From assembly GCA_030950085.1 (NCBI GenBank), contig JAUZRW010000042.1, positions 1 to 64,000 on the forward strand: a stretch of 64,000 nt of DNA, in the 5' to 3' direction. Each line of letters opens with the position of its first letter. The first letter of the stretch is position 1. The translations under genes and the position numbers were made by a program. This document shows, one piece after another, positions 17,080 to 24,661 of the stretch. The notes under the pieces are model-generated. The model saw only the letters and a list, made by a program, of their open reading frames with translations, did no database searches and was not told the DNA's origin. The stretch comes from Anaerolineae bacterium. GTDB lineage: Bacteria; Chloroflexota; Anaerolineae; Aggregatilineales; Phototrophicaceae.

Positions 17080-17913
17080 TCAGATTGCTTGATTCAAAAC
17101 GCCAGATATATTGATAACTTCGATTTCGTGACCCATCTGTGGGGCGAGTAGGTCAAACACTTTTTCCAGATAAACGACTTCACGATGACGGGCTGCTGGG
17201 CTATAACTGGCATCATGTGGAAAGTGAATATCTTCTGGTGCAGATGGATGCACGACGATTTCAACAATCCCCTCTAACTTGAGAATATCATGCTGCATGA
17301 AGCTATGCGGAAATTCCAGATAGGCTTTCACGACAGTTAGATAATCTGGGATGAAAAAGTTGTGGGGTGTTTCGGCTATTTTGGATCTTGTATCTAGTAA
17401 GGGGTGCATCGGCACAAGCGAGGAACGAAAATCATGATTACGAACCCATTGCACATCATATTCTTCGGCAAGATGGTAAATAATATCCCGAATCGCTGGA
17501 AAGACATGAAAGTGCATATGGGTTGTGATGTGTGTCGGCGTTTGCCCGGCTAATGCGATAAAACGTTCAATCTGGCTGCGAAATTCAACTTCAATGGCAT
17601 TTTGCATTTTTGTGGATAAAAAGAGTGCCTGTGCATATAGAAACAATTTATTGCGAAAACGCCCCGATGACCGTACAAGGTCAGATTTTTGTGCTATTTC
17701 TGATAATGGCTCACCTTCAGTCAGATTTAGATGTATTCCTGTTTCAAGATTAGGCAAACGTCCGAAGTAATCGAAGCTGTGTCCGACATGGGGGTAATTC
17801 ATCATGATACTCGCTGTCGATACCATGCCCTTATCAAAAAGTGAGCCGGCTGCATGGTCGATGCCCTGTGATAAACCACAATCATCGGCTGTTATAATGA
17901 GTTTGATTGCCAT
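17080..17913 (-). CDS. ChbG/HpnK (YdjC-like) carbohydrate deacetylase
   Basis: A 277-residue YdjC-fold protein. This family removes N-acetyl groups from sugars (chitooligosaccharides for ChbG, a hopanoid-linked sugar for HpnK). Motifs seen: ITADDCGLSQGID with the catalytic/metal Asp pair at residues 9-10, GIHLNLTEG, and the metal-binding THMHFHVFP. Length is normal. No sugar-specific neighbours allow the substrate to be named; a degenerate receiver follows in the same operon. No clear ribosome binding site precedes the ATG. Confidence 0.85.
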   Translation of the reverse strand: MAIKLIITADDCGLSQGIDHAAGSLFDKGMVSTASIMMNYPHVGHSFDYFGRLPNLETGIHLNLTEGEPLSEIAQKSDLVRSSGRFRNKLFLYAQALFLSTKMQNAIEVEFRSQIERFIALAGQTPTHITTHMHFHVFPAIRDIIYHLAEEYDVQWVRNHDFRSSLVPMHPLLDTRSKIAETPHNFFIPDYLTVVKAYLEFPHSFMQHDILKLEGIVEIVVHPSAPEDIHFPHDASYSPAARHREVVYLEKVFDLLAPQMGHEIEVINISGVLNQAI

Positions 17914-18046
17914 ATGGTTTGCTGTATACCCTCAATTAACTCATATTACGAATTTTTGATTTAACAAGCTCTCGCATTACAATAATGTTTAATCTAGTGA
18001 TGAGTCATCAGTTTACAGATACGCTAATTCCTGAGACTATCGTACC

Positions 18047-18077
18047 AAAAACTGTCAACTGAAAACTGTCAACTGAT
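18047..18077. repeat. Short CTGTCAACTGAAAA tandem repeat
   Basis: AACTGTCAACTGAAAACTGT CAACTG is a 14-base unit repeated twice, preceded by related CAGTTTACAG-like sequence near 18010. A diverged relative (TTGTCAGTTTACAGTTTTTA GCTGTCAG) lies near 29541. It is in the 183-base gap between the deacetylase and the next receiver gene. Confidence 0.5.
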
Positions 18078-18096
18078 AATAATACACAAAGGGAAC

Positions 18097-18486
18097 TTAA
18101 CGGTTACGATGTTCACGATACACACGCCGAATGAGTGCCACAAGTTTATCGGGTTGGATGGGCATCAGGACAAATTCGGCTGCACCACTCTTGATAGCTC
18201 GTTGCTCGGAGTCACTATAGGCTGAATAGAGTATCACAAGCGTATCTGGAAAGTGAGATATGATATATTTTGTCGCTTCATCGCCAGACATTCCGGGCAT
18301 CAAAACATCCATAAAGACGACATCAGGGTCATGTTGTTCTACCAATTGAATAGCGCCATCACCATCAAGGGCATAACCCGGACAAGCTAACCCCGGAGCC
18401 ATATCAATGATGCGCTGCCATAATTCGCACATTGCACGCTGGTCATTGACCACCAATACCCGCAATAATGGTAATGTAGATGACAT
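18097..18486 (-). CDS. Stand-alone receiver domain lacking the conserved lysine
   Basis: A 129-residue receiver with acceptor Asp60 in VVFMDVLMPGMSG and switch Ser88 in LYSAYSD. The acidic pair reads Asn14-Asp15 instead of two acids, and the conserved Lys is replaced by Met108 (FVLMPI). It resembles the receiver at 16691 in both length and the loss of the lysine, so the two may be divergent paralogues. GAGGAG lies nine bases before the ATG. No output domain; probable partner is a kinase elsewhere. Confidence 0.8.
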   Translation of the reverse strand: MSSTLPLLRVLVVNDQRAMCELWQRIIDMAPGLACPGYALDGDGAIQLVEQHDPDVVFMDVLMPGMSGDEATKYIISHFPDTLVILYSAYSDSEQRAIKSGAAEFVLMPIQPDKLVALIRRVYREHRNR

Positions 18487-18658
18487 TTCACGAAACTCCT
18501 CAGGTGGGCAAACAAAATCCTAACTTTATTGTACAAGCAAGCCACGTAGGATAGCAATAACAAAACGTTGCTACAAATTATATGTGCCGTAAGAGATTAA
18601 AAAGATTCCTGTGTGCATTATAAATAGACTATTTAAGATATACACAGGGGAAGTAACC

Positions 18659-20050
18659 ATGAAATATGATGCAATTGTTATTGGTGCAGGTCAAGCAGGT
18701 CCCTCATTAGCGGCGTTTTTAGCCTATGCAGGTCAAAAAGTTGCCATTGTTGAAGGCGGCAAAATCGGGGGGTCGTGTGTGAATTATGGTTGCACACCGA
18801 CGAAAACGATGCGTGCCAGTGCCAGAATCGCCTATCAAGCGAAACGGGCGGCTGAATATGGTATCCAAACAGGAGATGTCCAGATTGATTTTCAAGCAGT
18901 GATGAAACGCACGATGGGCATAGTTGCTAATTCGCGTGATGGATTATCCGGTTGGCTAGAAAGTGTCGAAAATTTGGATGTTTATCGTGCGTATGGCGAA
19001 TTTGCTGGCACAGACGATGGACTTCACCAAGTAAAAGTTGGCGATGATAGTCTTGAATCCGAAAAAGTGTACTTGAATGTCGGGACTCGTGCCTCTGCAC
19101 CGCCGATTGATGGTCTCAGCGATGTGGCATTTTTGGATAATGTCAATATTTGGGATTTGGATGCTTTACCGGAACATCTGCTGATTATCGGTGGCGGATA
19201 TATCGGAATTGAGCTGGGACAAATCTTTTGCCGCTTCGGGAGCAAGGTGTCGATTGTTGAATTTATGCCGCGAGTGGCAATCCGAGAAGATGAGGATGTC
19301 AGCGCCGAAATCGAGCGTATTCTGGGTAACGAAGGCGTGAAATTTTATACCAATCATGCCGCGAAAAAAGTGCAAAACCTCGCTGATGGGCAGGTTTCAC
19401 TGCTGCTAGAAGACCGCGAAACAGGGGAGTCTCATGAGTTGCAGGGGTCGCATGTGATGGTCGCTGCCGGACGCAAACCCAACACTGATTCACTCAATTT
19501 GCAAGCTGTCGGGCTAGAAACCGATAGGCGCGGATTCATTCAAACGAACGAAAAACTAGAAACGGCTGTAGCGGGCATCTATGCGCTCGGTGATATCAAT
19601 GGACGTGGCGCATTTACGCACACATCGTATCATGATTTCCAGATTGTCTATGATAATTGGAAAGGCGCAGACCGCAGTGCTGATGACCGTATTATGGCTT
19701 ACAGCATGTTCACAGACCCGCCGATGGGACGTGTTGGTATGAGTGAGCATGAGGCTCGTGAATCAGGTCGCAACATCCTCACCATGACACATTATGCCAA
19801 AGATGTGAGTCGTGCTAAAGAAGATGGCGAAACCAACGGTCTGGTAAAGATTGTGGTCGATGCCGACACAGAGCAGATTCTCGGCGCGTGTACTTTTATC
19901 ATGCAGGGCGATGATGTTATTCAGGTTGTGAGTAATTTCATGGCAACAGGGGCATCTTATAAAGTGATGCAACATGCCTTACCTGTTCACCCCACAATTT
20001 CCGAATTTTTCCCGACATGGTTATCGAAACTGGCACCTGTCGAAGATTAA
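18659..20050 (+). CDS. Mercuric-reductase-like pyridine nucleotide-disulfide oxidoreductase
   Basis: A 463-residue class I flavoprotein disulfide reductase. FAD-binding GAGQAG (residues 9-14), redox-active GGSCVNYGCTPTKT, NAD(P)-binding GGGYIGIELG, second FAD motif YALGDINGRGAFTHT, and C-terminal dimerisation domain ending in HALPVHPTISEFFPTW. It resembles MerA-like enzymes without the N-terminal HMA domain and without the vicinal C-terminal cysteines of true mercuric reductase, so Hg(II) reduction is unlikely; a different disulfide or quinone substrate is probable. ATG at 18659 follows AGGGGAAG. Monocistronic. Confidence 0.85.
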   Translation: MKYDAIVIGAGQAGPSLAAFLAYAGQKVAIVEGGKIGGSCVNYGCTPTKTMRASARIAYQAKRAAEYGIQTGDVQIDFQAVMKRTMGIVANSRDGLSGWLESVENLDVYRAYGEFAGTDDGLHQVKVGDDSLESEKVYLNVGTRASAPPIDGLSDVAFLDNVNIWDLDALPEHLLIIGGGYIGIELGQIFCRFGSKVSIVEFMPRVAIREDEDVSAEIERILGNEGVKFYTNHAAKKVQNLADGQVSLLLEDRETGESHELQGSHVMVAAGRKPNTDSLNLQAVGLETDRRGFIQTNEKLETAVAGIYALGDINGRGAFTHTSYHDFQIVYDNWKGADRSADDRIMAYSMFTDPPMGRVGMSEHEARESGRNILTMTHYAKDVSRAKEDGETNGLVKIVVDADTEQILGACTFIMQGDDVIQVVSNFMATGASYKVMQHALPVHPTISEFFPTWLSKLAPVED

Positions 20051-20073
20051 GATAGCGAGTCCGATAAGTGCCT

Positions 20074-20168
20074 AAAAAAAGCGTAACGCAAAGGGCAAAA
20101 GGGTGAAAGACGCAAAGAAGAGTTTGAACGGAATTTTTTATGTTCTTTGTGCCTTTGTGGTTCAAATT
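20074..20168 (+). repeat. Dispersed GTAACGCAAAG/TTTGTGGTTCA repeat, full copy
   Basis: Left part AAAAAGCGTAACGCAAAGGG with GTGAAAGACGCAAAGAAGAG, right part TTCTTTGTGCCTTTGTGGTT CA. Same order as the copy at 31737 and the inverted copy at 59104. It follows the flavoprotein gene. Confidence 0.65.
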
Positions 20169-20221
20169 CCCCTGAATTCATGGATAGGTGAACTGTTACG
20201 CACAAATTGAAACAATAAACT

Positions 20222-20256
20222 GCAACGGGCGAATACATGGGTTTCGCCCCTACGAG
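20222..20256. repeat. TAGGGGCG-type palindrome
   Basis: CAACGGGCGAATACATGGGT TTCGCCCCTACG has GGGCGAA/TTCGCCC arms and the CCCTAC flank of the dispersed palindrome family. It lies near the 3' end of the downstream cyclase gene and could help end transcription. Confidence 0.55.
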
Positions 20257-20278
20257 TATCAAGCTAATATCTGACTAT

Positions 20279-22147
20279 CTAATCGTCTAAATCAGCAACC
20301 AAATCAGACAAATCGCCAAACTCATCCAGAAAATCTGCCATTTCTGCTTTCAAATCTGCTAATTCAGGGTCAAGGATGACAGCTTTCTTGGTTTTGACAA
20401 CTTTATAGCATTTGATATGTTGGTATGCCTCTTTGGGGCGTGCTGGCTCAAGAATTTCTTCACATTCAAAATGGTCGCGCACTTGGTCATAGGTATATTC
20501 GCTGATAGCGACTTCTCCTGCGCCGGCTTGCTCTTGCAGATACTTACAAATATCCATCGCTTCGCCCAATGCAGAGAACTCTTTGCGGTCTTTACCGCCG
20601 ACATTGCCCAGCACGGCTGGTCCGGTATGGATGCCAATGCCAAAATGCACAATTTCGTTGCTCAGACCATCACTTTCCATGTTGAGGTGCATTCCGTTCA
20701 TATCATGCACAAGATGTAAAGCAGTTTGGACAGCACGAGCAGCATGGTCAGTTTGTGGGTTGAGTTGGGTATTGAACAAGCCCGTCACAGCATCGCCCAT
20801 ATACTTATCCACAATCCCTTCACCAAAGGTAATCGCATCACTGGCAAGGCTGAGATATTTATTGATGATACTCATCAACGCATCCGGTTCTAACTTTTCG
20901 CTAAAGGACGTAAAGCCACGAATATCAGCAAAGACGGCGGTGATTTCGCGCTCTTCACTGCCTACCGTATTAATATCGACCCCTTTGAGTGTATCCACTA
21001 AGGCAGGCGGCATATAACGGCGTGTCTCACGGATTTGCATTTCGCTCTTGCGTTGTTCCGTTAAATCTTCAATCACTAAAGCGACACCTTGCGTACCATT
21101 TTCGCCGCGTAAGGGGCTGGCAATCACCGCCCATGACCGTGAGGCATTATCAACTAGCAAGTCATCGTAATCTTTGCCGTGTTGTGTTTCCGTCGTGCGG
21201 ACAGTCTCTAGCATCGCATAGAAGCTATCGCCCATTGCTGGCAAGATATCCTTGAGCAACTGTCCCTCAATATCTTTTTGGTGCGTAATGCTTTCCGCCG
21301 TCTGATTGGCAACCAAAATTAAGCCATTTTCATCGACTGTGATAATGCCACTGGTGACTGAATCGAAGAGATTGCCCATGCGATTCTGAATTTCAGTGAC
21401 TTCTGCAAGGCGGTCACGCACGGACTCAAAGAGAGTCGCATTTTCGATAGCCACGACTGCTTGGTTAGCAAACGAAGTCAGTACACCTAATTCATGCTGT
21501 TTGAATAAGCCCGACATAATGCGGTTATCACAATAGACCACGCCAATCACTTGGTCATGCGACTTTAACGGCACAGCGAGGATGCTCCGTAATTTAAGAC
21601 CTGCCACACTCTCTTGTCTCTGATACCGTTCATCCATACTGGCGTTATCAGTGAGAATCGGTTCGCCACTATCAGCAACCATATTGACGATTGTGCGACT
21701 GACAATTACCCCCTCGCTGCTATCGAGAGAGGCAGCATCCATACCGCGTGCGACTTCTGGTTCGAGTATGCCCGTTTTGGGGTCTCTCAACATAATATAG
21801 CCGCGCTCTGCGCCCGTGAGTGAGATAACCGTATCCATCACCTGATTCAGCACATCATCCACATTTCGCTCGGAGTTGATGAGAGCCGACGTTTTGGCTA
21901 ATGCGCGCAATGAAACAAGTTCTTGTTGCGAATCTGCTACAGTGCGTGACAGTGTTTCTAAGCGTTTGCGGAGTGTGCGGAGGCTATCCATAGCACCTGT
22001 GGGCAGGTTGATACCCCGTTTACGCAAGGTATCACGTTGAATACGGAGCAAGCCCATAACATCGTTTAAGCGTTTTGACACATCGCGTAGTTGATTATCG
22101 TTGCTTTTAGCGCCAGATTCTGCATTGGGTTCTTGTTTGTCAACCAT
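20279..22147 (-). CDS. GAF-PAS class III nucleotidyl cyclase, metal-binding half (C1-like)
   Basis: A 622-residue cytoplasmic protein: coiled N-terminus (1-80), GAF (about 85-240), PAS (about 255-365), class III cyclase domain (about 395-590), acidic tail. The cyclase domain keeps both metal-binding aspartates, Asp408 (VFADIRGF) and Asp452 (KYMGDAV), but the transition-state pair is gone: Asn is replaced by Asp532 and Arg by Tyr536 (GEAMDICKYLQ). As a homodimer it should be inactive. Its start ATG at 22147 overlaps the stop of the preceding cyclase gene by eight bases, with GAGGTG as ribosome binding site; an upstream in-frame extension to 22231 is not needed. The partner gene keeps exactly the residues missing here. 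Confidence 0.9.
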   Translation of the reverse strand: MVDKQEPNAESGAKSNDNQLRDVSKRLNDVMGLLRIQRDTLRKRGINLPTGAMDSLRTLRKRLETLSRTVADSQQELVSLRALAKTSALINSERNVDDVLNQVMDTVISLTGAERGYIMLRDPKTGILEPEVARGMDAASLDSSEGVIVSRTIVNMVADSGEPILTDNASMDERYQRQESVAGLKLRSILAVPLKSHDQVIGVVYCDNRIMSGLFKQHELGVLTSFANQAVVAIENATLFESVRDRLAEVTEIQNRMGNLFDSVTSGIITVDENGLILVANQTAESITHQKDIEGQLLKDILPAMGDSFYAMLETVRTTETQHGKDYDDLLVDNASRSWAVIASPLRGENGTQGVALVIEDLTEQRKSEMQIRETRRYMPPALVDTLKGVDINTVGSEEREITAVFADIRGFTSFSEKLEPDALMSIINKYLSLASDAITFGEGIVDKYMGDAVTGLFNTQLNPQTDHAARAVQTALHLVHDMNGMHLNMESDGLSNEIVHFGIGIHTGPAVLGNVGGKDRKEFSALGEAMDICKYLQEQAGAGEVAISEYTYDQVRDHFECEEILEPARPKEAYQHIKCYKVVKTKKAVILDPELADLKAEMADFLDEFGDLSDLVADLDD

Positions 22148-23921
22148 TGTTTCTAAACACCTCATAGACCTGTGTGGCTTCTGATTTGCCCTTACCGAGA
22201 ATGGCGGGGCGTTCTTGAAAGCGATATGCACTTAAGTGTTCTTTTGTGTTGTTTTGGAATTGTTGCAATGTATCAATGCTGAGAATAATTTCGCCATATT
22301 TGGAATTTTCTTCCAAACGTTTCGATAAATTAATCGTATCGCCAATCGCTGTAAAATCGCGGCGATTCGGGCTACCGACATTGCCTAACGTCGCAACCCC
22401 CGTGTGCATCCCAATACGATAGAGAGGTTCATCAATATTCATATTGAGGTCAGTGTACATCTTTATAAAATTCTCGCGCATTCGTAGTGCCGCTTCCACT
22501 GCGAGGTAGGCATGGTCTTTCTGTGGATTCAATTGCGTATTCCAGATCGCCATAATCTCGTTACCCATGTATTTATCAATCACCCCTTGCGTATCATGGA
22601 TGCAACCTGTTACGACAGAAAGATAGGTATTGAGAATTTCCATAACTTCACGCGGGCGGACATTTTTCAATTTCTTCAAGGCATAGACTTCAACAAATAA
22701 GCAGGTGATTTCGCGTTTTTCGCCACCCCCCAATGATAATTGGCTGATATCGCCAATTTTATCGACTAATTCAGGCGGAAGATAGGTCTTCATAATGCGA
22801 AGTTGTTGCTCTCGTTCGCGCTTATCGGTAACATCATCTGCCACAACAGCGACTCCATCAGTCTGATTATCACTACCACGTAAGGGCGCGAGCTTAAAGG
22901 ATACGGCTCTGCTTGTGCCATCTTTGCGCGTCAGAATCGAATCAATCGTATCTTGGTCATCATGATGTTGGCGAATATGGGCAAGATGGTCTTTCAAATC
23001 AACCGCGATGCGTGGTAAGACATCCCGTAGCTGCTTACCTTCGACTTCTGTTGCCGGAACTTCAAGAATCGTTTCAGCAGCGCGATTAAAAGTCGTGATT
23101 TCATCTGCCGCATTGGTCGCAATCAAACCACTGCCAATCGAATCGAAGACATTATCCATCAATTGCTTAGTCTGCGTAATTTCATTTAATGCTCGTTGCA
23201 CTTCTTGGTACATCTGCGCGTTGGCTAGAGCAACAGCCGCCGTATTCGCAAAAGCCATCAAAGTATTTTTCTCGCGCTCCGTGAAGATACCCGCTTGCAA
23301 GCGATTATCGACATAAACTGCGCCGAGTGTCTCTTCTTTGAAGATAAGAGGAACACAGAGTACCGAACGCAAACTCAAATTAACAATACTGACATTGCCT
23401 TCAAAGCGGTCATCATTAGAGGCATTGTCTGTCAATATCGGCTCACGAGTTTCAATCACTTTTCGTAATACTGATTGGCTGATTTTGGGCGTAGTGCCAG
23501 ATTGTGCTTGACCCGGTTTGAGGGTGTTATCGCGGCTAAAACGAAAAATAAATTCATTTGTTGCTTCATCCAACGAAACGACATAGCCACGTTCGGCACG
23601 GGTGAGAGCAATCACCAAATCCATGGTTTCTTCAAGCACCTTTTGTACTTCTAAGGATGTCGTGATTTCAGCAGCCATATCTGCTAAAGCTCGTAACTGC
23701 CCTAATTCGGTTTGTTCTTCAACCAGTGCGGTTTCCAATTTGCCCAAATCAGAGCGCACAGCGGACAAAGCAGTTAAGACCATCGGCGGCAAGTTCAAGC
23801 CACGTTGTTCTAAAATTTTCTTCTGTGTTTTCAAAGATGCTGTCACTTGCTCAACCAGCGTTTTCGCTTGGCGTAACTCTTGGATTGTACCCGTGACAGG
23901 TGAAGTTGTAGGTTGTGACAT
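22140..23921 (-). CDS. GAF-PAS class III nucleotidyl cyclase, transition-state half (C2-like)
   Basis: A 593-residue protein with the same layout as its downstream neighbour: coiled N-terminus, GAF (about 80-240), PAS (about 255-365), class III cyclase (about 400-575). The two metal-binding aspartates are changed to Glu411 (CLFVEVYAL) and Asn454 (KYMGNEIM), while the purine-contacting Thr524 and the transition-state Asn531 and Arg535 (GDTINLSKRLE) are intact. This is the reverse of the defects in the next gene. Overlapping reading frames imply translational coupling and near-equal amounts, as suits a heterodimer. First gene of a two-gene operon. Confidence 0.9.
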   Translation of the reverse strand: MSQPTTSPVTGTIQELRQAKTLVEQVTASLKTQKKILEQRGLNLPPMVLTALSAVRSDLGKLETALVEEQTELGQLRALADMAAEITTSLEVQKVLEETMDLVIALTRAERGYVVSLDEATNEFIFRFSRDNTLKPGQAQSGTTPKISQSVLRKVIETREPILTDNASNDDRFEGNVSIVNLSLRSVLCVPLIFKEETLGAVYVDNRLQAGIFTEREKNTLMAFANTAAVALANAQMYQEVQRALNEITQTKQLMDNVFDSIGSGLIATNAADEITTFNRAAETILEVPATEVEGKQLRDVLPRIAVDLKDHLAHIRQHHDDQDTIDSILTRKDGTSRAVSFKLAPLRGSDNQTDGVAVVADDVTDKREREQQLRIMKTYLPPELVDKIGDISQLSLGGGEKREITCLFVEVYALKKLKNVRPREVMEILNTYLSVVTGCIHDTQGVIDKYMGNEIMAIWNTQLNPQKDHAYLAVEAALRMRENFIKMYTDLNMNIDEPLYRIGMHTGVATLGNVGSPNRRDFTAIGDTINLSKRLEENSKYGEIILSIDTLQQFQNNTKEHLSAYRFQERPAILGKGKSEATQVYEVFRNNG

Positions 23922-24204
23922 TGCATCAACACTCCGAGACGTTAACCATTTATCTCTTCATTATACCTATTTATAAAGTATCGCGTTATTCACCAACGTT
24001 AAGATATGCAAACAAAGACCGCGTATTGCGTTATCTTACACAAATCATAGCTCTAATTCCCTGTTTTGCCCATTCTGATTCTAAACAGAACATCCAGAAA
24101 ATGGTAGCATTTTGTTCTATAACGACATATGCGATGAATGTCTCAAACACTATGTTGGCAGTCTATGGCATTATAAAAGCAGAACTATCGTGTTTGATAC
24201 ACAG

Positions 24205-24300
24205 AAAAAGCCCTTTTCGGGGTTTCATCGCGCCTCACACAAAATAACAGAATACGATAGCACCTGTAGGGTTAACAGAGATACTTTGTTAGAACAAGTA
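24205..24300 (+). repeat. Three-copy ~95-bp intergenic repeat, copy C
   Basis: AAAAAGCCCTTTTCGGGGTT TCA, TCGCGCCTCACACAAAAT and TAGGGTTAACAGAGATACTT TGTTAGAACAAGTA occur in the same order as in copies at 6593 and 8085. In this copy the GC stem has one changed base. It lies in the 740-base gap 23922-24661 upstream of both the cyclase operon and the large protein gene; apart from repeats that gap holds nothing recognisable. Confidence 0.75.
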
Positions 24301-24424
24301 GGCACAGTCTGTCACTTGCTGAGAATAAACGGTTTATGCTAATTACAGGTGACATATTGAGAATACTATTGTAGAGTCCCATATGGTTTTAGTGAAAGCG
24401 TTTCACAGAACGATTTTGAATTAT

Positions 24425-24560
24425 AATTTTTGTGCCATTCGCGTGCCTTTGTGGTTCATCTTTTTTCTAAGTTTTTCCCGGATTCTACATATGTGGAGTC
24501 CGAAAAGTTTTTAGAATTCCGTCGTAAGGGCATAGCCGCGCTATGCCCCCACAAAACCGA
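24425..24560. repeat. Composite repeat region: partial TTTGTGGTTCA unit plus TAGGGGC-type palindrome
   Basis: GTGCCTTTGTGGTTCATCTT TTTTCTAA is the right part of the ~100-bp family, followed by GATTCTACATATGTGGAGTC C, a segment echoed at 31737 and 59203. Then AAGGGCATAGCCGCGCTATG CCCCC (24527-24551) is a palindrome with GGGCATAG/CTATGCCC arms. The modules appear joined in the same order at other loci. Confidence 0.55.
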
Positions 24561-24661
24561 AATTTTATTTCCAACTACTTTCTAGATTCTGCATATATCA
24601 ATAACAGTCATACATTATAGAGAAGCCAGCCGAGACATTCATATAGGGTAGGAAGCGCCCA

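Noticed and set aside
18659-20050. Annotation as true mercuric reductase (merA)
   Set aside because: No HMA domain, no C-terminal Cys pair and no mer genes nearby; only the general flavoprotein fold is supported.
20583-21017. 144-codon open frame on the plus strand inside the cyclase gene
   Set aside because: Antisense shadow of a well-supported gene; low-complexity composition and no ribosome binding site.
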